Assembly: GCF_963082655.1 (NCBI RefSeq)
Contig: NC_081554.1
Span: 58,328,756-58,392,755, forward strand
Source: Stomoxys calcitrans
Taxonomy: Eukaryota; Arthropoda; Insecta; Diptera; Muscidae
Reading direction: 5' to 3'
Length of the DNA stretch: 64,000 nucleotides
Shown: positions 47,980 through 59,299 of the stretch, one piece after another
Layout of the letters: every line of letters begins with the position of its first letter
Numbering within the stretch: position 1 is the first letter of the stretch
Notes under the pieces: generated by a model
Database searches by the model: none
What the model was told of the DNA's origin: nothing
Seen by the model: only the letters and a program-made list of their open reading frames with translations
Program-made: the position numbers and the translations under genes

Positions 47980-48677
47980 CTGTAGGCTTTAAAAATGGTT
48001 ATATTTAGCTAATCTTTGCTCAGATTCCTTTTTTGTCCATAAGCAGGTTATGTTTGAAAATGGGCTATGCTTTTTTACCTGATTTCGCCCTGACATCCAT
48101 GTCCAATATGGCCCAGATCGGTCTTTAGTTGGATATAGCTGTCCCCTCTTTTGGTAATGTGGGTCGCTATTGAAAGGCCGGATTTTTAAGCCGTCATTAA
48201 CGACGTAGGGCTCGGTTAGGATGGTTTGGGCCGCATGAACGCCGAAAGGAAAGGCTTTATGTCCCCTTTTGTGGCTTCTGCCGGACGATTGTACGGTCAT
48301 ACAAGCAGAAATCTGTGCCCTTACAGCAGCCGCAAGGGAAGTTTTGGTAAGGGATTTGCCACCCTCAAAACTCAGGATTTACAATATGTCAGCAGTATGG
48401 CAGTGCTCAAGGTCTTTGGTTCAAGGACGGTGAGGTATGGATATCTGGTGTGGGATTGCGCTTTGAACAACGTTGGTGGCATTCGTAGGATGAAGAATAA
48501 GGTAAGGACTTCCTGAGCAAGAAAGAGTGCCCAAGGGCCAGAGGGCCAGAATGTCGTCTGCGCCTGTGTTGAGATCGCCTTAAACCTGAAGGAGACAGGC
48601 GCTCCTGAAATTTTAGGGATTCTTCTGTTCTGCTGGGGAAAGGAGATGCGGCGAGGCGCAATATTATATGCCGCGAG
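47980..48677. other. Mid-GC sequence, probable transposon debris
   Basis: This sequence is less AT-rich than the upstream half of the window and leads into the LINE-derived tandem region. An open frame at 48,226-48,516 and an antisense one at 47,989-48,300 have no domain I recognise. CAGATCGGTCTTTAGTTGGA resembles family D monomers. Confidence 0.4.
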
Positions 48678-49060
48678 ACTGTTTATATACCAGGGGAGTC
48701 CTTATTTTTGGTAGATCGGTTCTCCCTTTTTAGAAAAACGATGTCTACCCCTGCAGGGTAGACCCCCCCCCCCCCCCCCCAACCCCCTTTCACCGGATCT
48801 GCTGTATACAAGTATGGGTCGAAATTGAATGGGGTAACCAGAGCCGACCGACTGTTTATATACCAGGGGAGTTCTTCTTTTTGGCAGATCGGATCTCCCT
48901 TTTTAGAAAAACGATGTCCAAGCCGTAGAGTAGACCGCCCACCACCACCAACCCTCCCTCACAGGACCTGCTGTATAGAAGTATGGGTCGAAATTGAATG
49001 GGGTAACCGGAGCAGGAGTCATCATTGAAATGCTTGAAATCAGGGAACATTATAGGCTTC
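48678..49060 (+). repeat. 171-bp direct duplication of LINE sequence
   Basis: GACTGTTTATATACCAGGGG starts at 48,678 and again at 48,849. Both copies proceed through CTTTTTAGAAAAACGATGTC to GTATGGGTCGAAATTGAATG and GGGGTAACC. The first has an 18-bp C run at 48,763-48,780 where the second has CCCACCACCACC. The encoded LNGVTGAG in the second copy is the start of a LINE RNase H domain. Confidence 0.85.
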
Positions 49061-49960
49061 TGGTCGGGTTACTTCAGGCTGAGATCTTCTCGGCCCTAAA
49101 GGGGCTGGAGGCGATGCCAATGCTGAACTGCCCGCCCCAACAGACCGTCACGACATATGTGGACAGTCAGACAGTGCTGAAGTCTCCAGAAAAGGGTCTT
49201 GCGAGCTTGAAACAAAGAAGTTCTTCGTACCACGGGAAGGGCTGACTACCGAGTCATCAAGGTGTGGCTTCAAACGAACGGGACGGGCTACCTCAGGCTG
49301 AGGTCTTCTCGGCCCTAAAGGCGCTCGAGGCGCTGCCAATGCTGAACTGGCGGCCCAACAGACCGTCACGACATATGTGGGCAGTCAGACAGTGCTGAAA
49401 TTTCCAGAAAAGGGCCTTGCGAGCTTGAAACTGATGTAAAGAAGTTCTTCGTAACACGGAAGGGATAGTTACCGGGTCATCAAGGTGTGGCTAGGAACGA
49501 ACGGGACGGGCTACCTCAGGCTGAGGTCTTCTCAGCCGTAAAGGCGCTGGAGGTGATGCCAATGCGAAACTGGCGGCCCCAACAGACCGTCACTACATAT
49601 GGGGACAGTCAGGCGATGCTGAAAACTCCGTCTTCAGGGCCATGTGAGCTTGAAACTGATGCAAAGAAGTTCTTCGTAACTCGGGAAGAGCTGACTACCG
49701 GGTCATCAAGGTGTGGCTACAAACGAACGGGACGGGCTACTTCAGGCTGAGGTCTTCTCAGCCCTATAGGCGCTCGAGGCGATGCCAATGCGGAACTGGC
49801 GGCCCCAACAGACCGTCACGACATATGGGGACAGTCAGACGGTGCTGAAATCTCTATCTCCAGGGCCGTGTGAGGTTGAAACTGATGCAAAGAAGTTTTT
49901 CGTACCGCGGGAAGGGCTGGCTACCGAGCCATCAAGGTGTGGCTAGAAACGAAGCAGCCG
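49061..49960 (+). pseudogene. Four tandem copies of a LINE RNase H segment (~221 bp each)
   Basis: CAGGCTGAGGTCTTCTC or a near match recurs near 49,075, 49,295, 49,516 and 49,742. Each copy encodes a fragment like QAEVFSALKALEAMPMLN, PQQTVTTYVDSQ and VLK. YVDSQ is the RNase H motif with a catalytic aspartate, and QAE carries the conserved glutamate region. Copies carry frameshifts relative to one another (for example 49,360-49,440), and only the last continues into NEAAATLGRNG, the usual GNExAD region. The tandem state is not that of a normal LINE, so this is amplified, dead sequence. The frames at 48,994-49,245 and 49,487-49,750 are parts of it. Confidence 0.85.
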
Positions 49961-50760
49961 CCACGCTGGGCAGGAATGGATTACTGGTTGAGGCAGATCC
50001 TGCTATGGAATCAGCAAGCCCTCCCCTGAGCGAGATTCGGGACCGCGCAAGAGAGGCGAGGGCTCTTGCTGTGCAATGCAAGGTCTTAATGGCCCTGTAG
50101 ACGAGTATTTCGCTAAACAGGATCTCGCTTATCTTTGGGCTACGGTAACATGACTTCGGAATACTGATAGCAGCCGTTACAGAACTCCGATTTGTGTGCT
50201 GTTCATCGTTATAACGAGAAGCTAAGCTGAGAGCTACAGGTTGCGGTAGTGGAATGATCCGTACATGGAGTAGCTGCACCTGCAGTCGCGGACAATCGAG
50301 GCCTGTTGCTGTGCAATGCAAGGTATTACTGGCCCTGTGGACGAATATATCGCCAAACAGGATCTCGCTTATCCTGGAGCTATGGTAACATGACTTGGGA
50401 ATACTGATAGCAGTCATGACTGAACTCCGATTTGTGTGCTGTTCATTATTATAAAGAGAAGCTAAGCTAAGAGCTACAGGTTGCGGTAGTGCAATGATCC
50501 GTACATGGAGTAGCTGCACCTGCAGTCGCGGACAATCGAGGGCTGTTGCTGTGCAATGCAAGGTGTTACTGGCCCTTTGAAAGAGTATTTCGCCAAACAG
50601 GATCTCGCTTATCCTGGGGCTACGGAAACATGACTTCGGAATACTGATAGCAGTCGTGACTGAACTCCGATTTGTGTGCTGTTCATCGTTATAACGAGAA
50701 ACTATGCTGAGAGCTACAGGTTGCGGTAGTGATATAATCCGTACATGGAGTAGCTTTTTC
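49961..50760 (+). repeat. Three tandem copies of LINE 3'-end sequence (~236-240 bp)
   Basis: CTTGCTGTGCAATGCAAGGT or a variant recurs near 50,068, 50,302 and 50,542. Each copy runs through AACAGGATCTCGCTTATC, GAACTCCGATTTGTGTGCTG, AGAGCTACAGGTTGCGGTAG and TAGCTGCACCTGCAGTCGCG. The same 3'-end sequence occurs once, diverged, at 31,276-31,665. The 276-codon minus-strand frame over 49,932-50,762 is the same ~79-residue stretch repeated and is an artefact. Confidence 0.88.
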
Positions 50761-50905
50761 ATTCATGAATGGTGCATTTATTTACCTATTTTGCTGCAAT
50801 TTGGTATAGTGAGTTATATTATTGACGAATTTGATGCAGATCAAACTATATTTGGATATAGCTGCCGTTACGACAGATCTCCCGATTTACGGTCTTCAAA
50901 CCACA

Positions 50906-51245
50906 TTGCATACTTTTAGGCAGCCAAATAAAAATTCTCCAGTGCCTATTTTATGAGTCCCTCAGACTCAGGAGCATTTACCTGCATATGCTACCAGATG
51001 GACGGATAGAATACGCAGGCAGTGGTCCCTATGTAAAGTCACTTTGTGCAGTTGTCACATTAAGTAAAAGGCGTATCAAGTCTGTCTGGGCCGATCTTTG
51101 TATATCCAACACCTTTACAAAGGAGCCATTGCCTGCTTATTCTATCCCCCCATCTGGTAGAATATGCATACAATTGCTCCTTTGCCAGAGGAACTCATAA
51201 AACAGGCACTGGAAAAATGTTATTTGACTGCCTAAAAGTATGCAA
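50906..51245. mobile_element. Foldback MITE, 340 bp, ~133-bp inverted arms
   Basis: The left arm begins TTGCATACTTTTAGGCAG at 50,906 and the right arm ends with its complement at 51,245. By hand alignment 98 of 115 outer positions pair (85%), and pairing continues more weakly to about 51,038 and 51,113. The loop is about 74 bp. I see no clear target-site duplication, so the superfamily stays open. It has no coding capacity. Confidence 0.85.
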
Positions 51246-52047
51246 TACTTTTATCGAACCACATACACAGTCTCTTAGGACATGTCTTACTTGTAATGAA
51301 ATCATTTACAATATGTGAAAATGAAACTACAGCCTTTGGCAAAATTGCTTTGCAATTTAGCCCCTTAGAAATGTTTAGCTGCCACTTCAAAATATGTTAA
51401 GGGGCTATGGAAAATTAATAAACAAAATTTTTCCTGTTTACACACACCCATATTGAATAGCAAGGACCCTTAGATTTCTACACCAATTTTCTTTTGAAAA
51501 ATTGAACCCCCCCTTTTCAGTTGAAATTAATTTTCACCCCTTCAAAGTTTAGATTTTTGACTACTTATTGGAAAACTTTCCATTTTTATGAGGAAACTTG
51601 TGAAATAAATCAAAAGCAGAGAAACACAAAAATTGGGGGCCATAGTCATATGGCTGAGGAAATTGGTAAAATACAAGACAAATAACCCTATTGCCACTGA
51701 TGATCACTATGACCAGCAATTGCTAAAATTAGGGTCCTTTGTAATAGAACGAAATGAGGACTAAGGGTGAAAAGCAGTAATGAGCCTTACCTAAGTTGGG
51801 ATATAACTGTGATGAAAAAGGTACTTCAACTTAAAATTAAATAAAGTTGAGAAGAGTAGAATGATGGACATGGTTTGTAAACTGAGCTGGACATGCTCAT
51901 AATCACAAATTGCTATTCTGCTGCTGGGGTGCGAATGGTTTCTCGTACAGATAATTCGGCGAAAAAGATGCCAAAAAAAAAATTTTGTAAATGGCAACTG
52001 CAACCTAAGATTTATTAAGGCTCATCATCTTCTTTTGGCTATATGAA
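51246..52047. other. Spacer, no gene recognised
   Basis: AT-rich sequence with no element ends. A 70-codon minus-strand frame (51,791-52,003) has no recognisable domain. Confidence 0.45.
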
Positions 52048-53212
52048 CAAGTAAACAAAGGCGGCCGGGCCGAACTTTGGATACCCACCACCTCGGGTAT
52101 ATACGTAAATCACATCTCGTCATAATCCGTTGAAAAATGCATAATTTATGCCCCCATAGCAGCTATATCGACATATGGTCCGATTTGGATCAAATTCGGC
52201 ACGGGCATTGAGTCCATAGGTAGGTTAAGTCTACAGGTAGGACGGATCGAGAGATCGGCAGCTATATCCAATTTGAACCGATCTGGTCCAAATTGAAGCG
52301 GGATGTCGAAGCCCCTAACACAACTCACCGTTCCCAATTTCGGCGACATCGGACAATAAATGCGTATTTAATGGGCCCAAAACCTTAAATCGAAAGATCG
52401 GTCTATATGGCAGCTATATCCAAATCTTGACCGATCTGGGCCAAATTGAAGAAGGATGTCGAAGGGCCTAACACAACTAACTGTCCCAAATTTCGACGAC
52501 ATGGGACTATAAATGCGCCTTTTAGGGCCCTAAAACCTTAAATCGAGAGATCTGTCTATATGTCAACTATATCCAAATCTGGACCGATCTGGACCAAATT
52601 AAAGAAGGATATCAAGGGGCCTATCAAAACCCACTATCCCAAATTTTGCCAACATCGCACAATAAGTGCTCCTTTTATGGGCCCATTACCTTAAAACGAG
52701 AGATCGGTCTATATGGCAGCTATATCCAAATCTTGACCGATCTGAACCAAATTGAAGAAAGATTTTGAAGGGCCTAACACAACTTACTGTCCCAAATTTC
52801 GGCGACATCGCACAATAAGTGCACCTTTCATCGACCTAAAACCTTATATCGAGAGATCGGTCTATATGGCAGCTATATCCAAATCTGAACCGATCTGGAC
52901 CAAATTGAAGAAGGATGTCGAAGGGCGTAACACAACTAACTGTCCCAAATTTTGCCAACATCGCACAATAAGTGCGCCTTTTATGGGTCCATTACCTTTG
53001 GCAGCTATATCCAAATCTGGACCGATCTGAACCAAATTGAAGAAGAATGTCGAAGGGCCTCATACAACTCACAGTCAAAAATTTCTTTTTTGGACCCAAA
53101 ACCTTAAATCGAGAGATCGGTCTATATGGCAGCTATATCCAAATCTGGACCGATCTGGACCAAATTGAAGAGGGATGTCAAAGAGCCTAACACAACTTGC
53201 TGTCCCGAATTT
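52048..53212 (-). mobile_element. Family D element (relative of family A), ~153-bp monomers
   Basis: It opens AACAAGTAAACAAAGGCGGC, CGGGCCGAACTTTGGATACC, then ACCTCGGGTATATACG. GAGATCGGTCTATATGGCAG or a variant recurs near 52,393, 52,548, 52,699, 52,852 and 53,113, steps of about 151-155 bp, with one shortened monomer near 52,985. Each monomer includes GACCGATCTG and AATTGAAGAAGGATGTCGAA. It is broken at 53,212 where a family A sequence takes over. Confidence 0.75.
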
Positions 53213-54669
53213 CGGTTGGGATTGTAAATGGGCCAAATCGGTCCATGTTTTGATATAGCTACCATATAAACCAATCTTGGGTCCTGACTTCTTGAGCTTC
53301 CAGAGGGCGCAATTCTTATCCGATTTGGCTGAAATTTTACATGTAGTGTTTTGGTATCACTTCCGCCAACTGTGCTAAGTATGGTCTAAATCGGTTGTTA
53401 ACCTGATATAGCTGCCATATAAACCGATCTTGGGTCTTGACTTCTTGAGCTTCTAGAGGCCGTAATTCTTATCGTATATGGCTGAAATTTTGCATGAGGT
53501 GTTTTGTTATGACTCCCAACAACTGTGCTAAGTATGGTTGAAATCGGTTGATAACCTGATATAGCTGCCATATCAACCGATCTCCCGAATAGACTTCTTG
53601 AGCCTCTAGAGGGCGTAATACCTATCGAATTTTGCTGAAATTTTGCATGAGGTGTTTTGTTATGACTTACAACAACTGTGCCAAGTATGGTTGAAATCGG
53701 TTGATAACCTGATATAGCTGCTATATAAACCGATCTCGGATCTTGACTTCTTGAGCTTCCAGAGGGTGCAATTCTTACCCGATTTGGATGAAATTTTGCA
53801 TGAAGTATTCTGGTATGATTCCCAACATCTGTGCTAAGTATAGTCTAAATCAGTCTATAACCTGATATAGCCGCCATATAAACCGATCTCCCGAATAGAC
53901 TTCTTGAGCCTCTAGAGGGCGTAATACCTCGCGAATTTGGCTGAAATTTTGCATGAGGTGTTTTGTTATGACTTACAACAACTGTGCTAAGTATGGTTGA
54001 AATCGGTTGATAACCTGATATAGCCGCCATATAAACCGATTTCCCGAATAGACTTCTTGGGCCTCTAGAGGGCGTATCACTTATCGAATTTGGCTGAAAT
54101 TTTGCATGACGTGTTTTGTTATAACTTTCAACAACTGTGTAGTTGAAATCGATTGATAACCTGCTATAGCTGCCATATAAACCGATATTGTGTATGGACT
54201 TCTTGAGCCGCTAGAGGGCGCAATTCTTATACGATTTGGCCGAAATTTTGCATGAGGTTGTTCATTTTGGTTAATATGGTCTAAATCAGTCCATATACTG
54301 ATATAGCCGCCATATAAACCAATCTCCCGAATAGGCTTCTTGGGCTTCTAGAGGGCGCAATTTGTATCCAATATGGTTGAAATTTTGCACATGTCGTTTT
54401 GGTATGACTTCCAACAACTGCAACAAATATGGTCTAAATCGGTATATAACCTGATATAGCTGCCATATAAACTGATTTCACAGTTTGACTTTTTGAGCCT
54501 ATAGAGGGCGTAATTATCAATCGATTTGCCTGAAATTTTGGAGGTGGTGTTTATCTGTGACCGGTGTTTTTCTATTTGAGAAAATCATTCAAAGAACTTG
54601 ACAAATGCGATCCATGGTGGAGGGTATATAAGATTCGGCCCGGCCGAAATTAGCACACTTTTACTTGTT
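53213..54669 (+). mobile_element. Family A element, head-truncated, nine monomers
   Basis: TTGGGATTGTAAATGGGCCA leads into monomers with CCATATAAACCGATC at about 53,267, 53,417, 53,568, 53,722, 53,873, 54,023, 54,174, 54,309 and 54,464. It closes with GGTGGAGGGTATATAAGATT, CGGCCCGGCCGAAATTAGCA and CTTTTACTTGTTT. The head with the GTCY tract is lost at the junction with family D, which suggests recombination between related monomers. Confidence 0.82.
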
Positions 54670-55349
54670 TTCTCTTAAGACGAAATTTCAGTGAAATTTT
54701 CCCTTTAGACAAAAATTTCATTGAAATTTCCCCTGAAGATCGAATTTAGCAGGTTTTTCTTGTTTCTTTCTCTCCAGGATTTCAACTCAGACATACAGCG
54801 TTATAAATGGACTTGGTAAGTTTTCCCTCCTTTCAGTCCTGGTGTTTATAAAAACCCCTATCTATTTGATTTTTTCCTCCCAATTGGACTTTGCAACAAA
54901 AAGCCATAGCAAGTGTAGTATCCTAATTGAGCTAATAGTTCTTTGCCATCGCCACTGATTTAATGCGGTTCCACCTGACGTGTAAGTATTTTTGTTTGTT
55001 TTTGCCATCAGTTTTACTTTTGCTGAAACTAATCCAAAAATGGTCATCGACAACATTTGCAGAATTGTTACAATTGTTGGTGTGGCAGACTTCGAGTTGG
55101 CATAAGAGCAGATGAGAAAAACTGTCTTTGCTGATGATTTACGATGGCGTTCATTTGCAGGCCTCCAATAGCAAAAACTAAAAAAACACCAACACACACA
55201 GTTCGCAAGCCGGTAATGGTGGCAAAGTTAAGTGGAAAAGAACCAGAATTTTGTGGAAATGATTACAGCTCACTTAGCGTTACGCATATAGCGCATGTGC
55301 GCCTTTAGTCAATTTTCCATTTACAGTCCGTATAAGGCAGTGGGAGAAC

Positions 55350-55380
<31 letters not shown>

Positions 55381-55888
55381 TCTTGTTCTCGTTGCAGCCT
55401 AATTATCTGGTAATGGTGTAATGTTTTGCTATTCCCAGCATGATTTCCGATTTGACTAAGTGTTGAAAGTAGCTTTAGGAAAAACGCTGATGGCACTGAT
55501 GGCGGTAGCATTAGCGATTATGTAGAATGAATACCAAGGGGGGTTTTCTTTGCTTTGGCTCAGGTAAAGCGTTGAGCAGTTGACGACTGTTTTGCAAGTC
55601 TCACCAACAAATGGTGGGCAAGGCAGGTACTTATTGTACTTATAATCAGTGTGGGATCCAGTGCACTAGTTAGCCTAAGTGAGCAAAATATTAATGAGCT
55701 GTTTTATATTCTGAAAATGAATGAATATGCAGTATGCCCTTTAAATTCAGGGAAGCCTTTTGAATGGTTTCACTTAAAACTGAGACTTACATTCCTCCTT
55801 ACAACTCACCAAATTGCTAATAGCATCTTGTTCAAGGGTAAACAAGGTAATGAAAGGCCTGATTATTGATTAGAAAGAAGACGAATAA
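54670..55888. other. Spacer with (GAA)n, no gene recognised
   Basis: An AGAAGAAGAAG tract of about ten triplets lies at 55,349-55,379. GAAATTTCAGTGAAATTTTCCC-type short repeats occur just after the element end (54,685-54,740). Open frames of 68-111 codons have no recognised domain. Confidence 0.45.
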
Positions 55889-57122
55889 ATGGGCCAAATC
55901 GGTCCATGTTTTGATATAGCTGCCATATAAACCGATCTTGGGTCTTGACTTCCTGAGTCTCTAGAGGGCGCAATTCTCATCCGATTTAACTGAAATTTTG
56001 CACGTAGTGTTTTGATATCACTTCCAACAAATACGCTAAGTGTGGTTTTAATCGGTCCATGTTTTGATATAGCTGTCATATAAACCGATCTTGGGTCTTG
56101 ACTTCCTGAGCCTCTAGATTGCGCAATTCTCGTCCGATTTCACTGAAATTTTGCACGTAGTGTTTTAGTAGCACTTGCAACAACTACGCTAAATATGGTT
56201 TTAATCGATCCATGTTTTGATATAGCTGCCATATAAACCGATCTTGGGTCTTGACTTCCTGAGCCTCTAGATTGCGCAATTCTCATCCGATTTAACTGAA
56301 ATTTTGCACGTGGTATTTTGGTATCACTTGCAACAACTACGCCAAGTGTGGTTTTAATCGGTCCATGTTTTGATATAGCTGCTATATAAACCAATCTTGG
56401 GTCTTGACTTTCTGAGCCTCTAGAGGGCGCAATTCTCATCCGATTTAACTAAAATTTTGTACGTAGTGTTTTGGTAGCACTTGCAACAACTAAGCTAAGT
56501 GTGGTTTTAATCGGTCCATGTTTTGATATAGCTGCCATATAAACCGATCTGGGGTCTTGAATTCTTGAGCCTCTAGAGGGCGCAATTCTCGTCCGATTTA
56601 ACTGAAATTTTGCACGTGGTGTTTTGGTGTCACTTTCAACAACTGTGCTAAGTATGATTCAAATTGGAAAATAACCCGATATACTTGCCATATAAACCGA
56701 TCTTGGATCTTGCCTTCTTGAGCCATTAAAGCGCGCAATTCTCATCCGATTTGGCTGAAATTTTGTACAACGGCTTCTCTCATGACCTTCAACATACGTG
56801 TCTAATATAGTCTGAATCGATCAATAGCTTGATATAGCTTCCATATAAACCTATCTTCCGATTTTGCTTCTTGAGCCCCTACAAGGCGCAAGTCTTATCG
56901 GAATGAACTGAAATATTACACAATGACTTGTACAATGTTCAGCACTCATTTATGGTCCGAATCGGACTATGACTTGATATAGCTCCAATAGCATAACAGT
57001 TCTTATTCAATAATCTTTGTTTGCCTATAAAGAGATACCGCGCATAGAACTCGACAAATGCGATCAATGGTGGAGGGTATATAAGATTCGGTCCGGCCGA
57101 AATTGGCACGTTCTTACTTGTT
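55889..57122 (+). mobile_element. Family A element, head-truncated
   Basis: It begins within a monomer (GGGCCAAATCGGTCCATGTT). Five consecutive monomers share TTTTGATATAGCTGCCATAT or a close variant at ~152-bp steps, more like each other than like other copies, so they were amplified within this element. It ends GGTGGAGGGTATATAAGATT, CGGTCCGGCCGAAATTGGCA, CTTACTTGTT. Confidence 0.82.
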
Positions 57123-58290
57123 ATGACTTTAGAAAGTTATCTGCTTAACATCGATTCCTACTGTCCCCATCTACTATGTAACATTATAAGACAAATTTAC
57201 TTTAAAGTCATTGAGCTGTTAATCAAACATGGTGATTGAACCAAACGAGAGGCTAAAAGCCGTTTTTATGACCATAGAATGTTATCGGCTTAGCATAGAT
57301 TCCTACTGTCCCCATCTACTATGTAACATTACAACACCAATTTACTTTAAAGTCATTGAGCTGTTAATCAATCATGCTGGTTGAACCAAACGAGAGGCCA
57401 AAAGCCCATTTTTATGGCCATAGAATGTTAGCAGGTTAACATATATTCCTACTGTCCCCATCTACTATGTAACATTATAAGACAAATTACTTTAAAGTCA
57501 TTAGCTATTAATCACACATTCCGATTGAACCAAACGAGAGGCCAAAAGTCCTTTTTTATGGCCATAAAAAGTTAGCAGCTTAACATATATTCCTACTGTC
57601 CCCATCTACTACATAACATTATAGGAGCAATTACTTCAAAATCATTGAGCTGTTAACCAAACAGGCTGATTCAACCAAACGAGAGGTTAGAAGCCCATTT
57701 TTATGGCCATAGAATGTTATCGGCTTAACACAGATTCCTACTGTCCCCATCTACTACATAATATTATAAGACCAATTTACTTTAAAGTCATTGAGCTGTT
57801 TATCAAACTTGCTAATTGAATTAAACGAGAGGCTAAATGCCCTTTTTTATGGCCATAGAATGTTAGCAGCTTAACATAGATTCCTACTGTCCCCTTCTAT
57901 TACATAATATAATAAGACCAATTTACTTTAAAGATATTGAGCTGTTAATCAAACTTGCTAATTGAACCAAACGGGAGACTAGAAGCGGTTTTTATGCCCA
58001 TAGAATGTTATCAGCTTAACATAGATTCCTACTGTTCCCATCTATTATATAACATTATAAGACCAATTTACTTTAAAGTCATTGAGCTGTTTATCAAACA
58101 GGCTGATCGAACCAAACGAGAGGCTAAAAGCCCTTTTTATGGCCATAGAATGTTATCCGCTTTACATAGATTCCTACTGTCCCCATCTACTACATAATAT
58201 TCTAAGACCAATTTACTTTAGAGTCATTGAGCTGTTAATCAAACAGACTGATTGAACCCTTTTAATGGCCATTGAATGTCCCCATCTACA
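57123..58290. repeat. 145-bp tandem satellite, 8 copies, conserved 20-bp core
   Basis: The core ATTCCTACTGTCCCCATCTA starts one base after 57,153, 57,298, 57,444, 57,588, 57,733, 57,879, 58,024 and 58,169, steps of 144-146 bp. A ninth, truncated core is at 58,278. The rest of the unit includes CATTGAGCTGTTAATCAAAC, GAACCAAACGAGAGGC and TATGGCCATAGAATGTTA. It abuts a family A terminus at 57,122. The same core marks the diverged cluster at 7,096-7,830. Confidence 0.95.
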
Positions 58291-59183
58291 ATATTCCAAT
58301 ACTAGACAAATTAAGCGACTTTAAGTTATTCAAATACATAAAATTTCCAAATCATTGTAATTTCAATGTTAACATTTTACTTTTAACCCTATCTCCACAT
58401 ACATACACTCTCAAAGTATTGTACCATGTCAAGTGGTTCTCCCCGCCACCCAACAACAACAACCCCTTGTTTGAACCTGCATGTTCCTCATTATCACTAA
58501 ATCACTTTTAATACCCAACACCTAGGCTTTATGATGGGCTACAACAATCCCTATTTGACTTCCTGGTATTACCAACTCACATTCCGCTACCTCTAATTCC
58601 CTTTCACTAAAGTGTCAATCGCATTCGCATTAACCTTCCCGCAATGCATTCAACTTTCTTGTGTCCCCCCTTCCTTCACCCATATGATGCCTGAACCCCG
58701 AACATGAATAACACTTCACAAATGACAGGCGAGACAACATCAGAACAAACTGCAAACAAAGTACTTGACCATGGAATTGAAAAACAGAGCAAGAAGAAGA
58801 AAAAAAAAAACACGAAAATATAACAAAATTCATTTACCCACCCATGTACTGGCAAGGGGATGAATGCAGAGATTGAGGGTGGGCAATGATGAGCTCTATC
58901 TATCGCCGTTCAAGACCTCTAAAAGCGAACTTGTAAGGTATAAAGAATGAGTGCAAAATGTCGCGGCATAAGTGTAATAAGATACAACAACAATTTTATA
59001 ATGTCTACATTGTAGTGTAGTTGTGGCAACAAAGCAATAACCTCCACTAGAATGATGGCTTGTATGGATCTTGGATAGATATTCGTAGATTTGGGAAACA
59101 TTCCAAAGATATCTGCAAAAATCATACAGAACAAGAACCAAACAAGAAAGTTCGGAATAGTTTGTAGTATGTATGTTTGTAGT
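58291..59183. other. Spacer, no gene recognised
   Basis: AT-rich sequence with an A run at 58,800. Frames on the minus strand at 58,896-59,269 overlap one another and have no domain that I recognise. Confidence 0.45.
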
Positions 59184-59275
59184 ACGGAGGGCACCGAAGC
59201 GCAGAGATTAGCATGTCCACCTATGATGCTAAACCGCTGGATTCGAATCCTGGCGAGAACATCAGACAAAATCCT
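59184..59275 (+). mobile_element. SINE head fragment (tRNA-like part only)
   Basis: GGAGGGCACCGAAGCGCAGA and GGATTCGAATCCTGGCGAGA align with the tRNA-like head of the 61,787 SINE. Homology stops at CAGACAAAATCC, so the body and tail are missing. It is not a tRNA gene: there is no acceptor-stem closure. Confidence 0.75.
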
Positions 59276-59299
59276 TATAAGAAGATTAGAGTTTATTGT

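Noticed and set aside
43190..47995. Target-site duplication around the 41-bp inverted arms
   Set aside because: I compared the outer flanks (AAAGCAAAAACTC and CTGTAGGCTTTAAA) and found no convincing 8-10-bp repeat, so I do not claim one.
49075..49960. A host multi-domain RNase H gene
   Set aside because: The repeated RNase H fragments carry frameshifts relative to each other, lack complete domains and continue into LINE 3' sequence.
49932..50762. 276-codon minus-strand frame with three ~79-residue repeats
   Set aside because: It is antisense to three tandem copies of LINE 3' sequence and has no domain.
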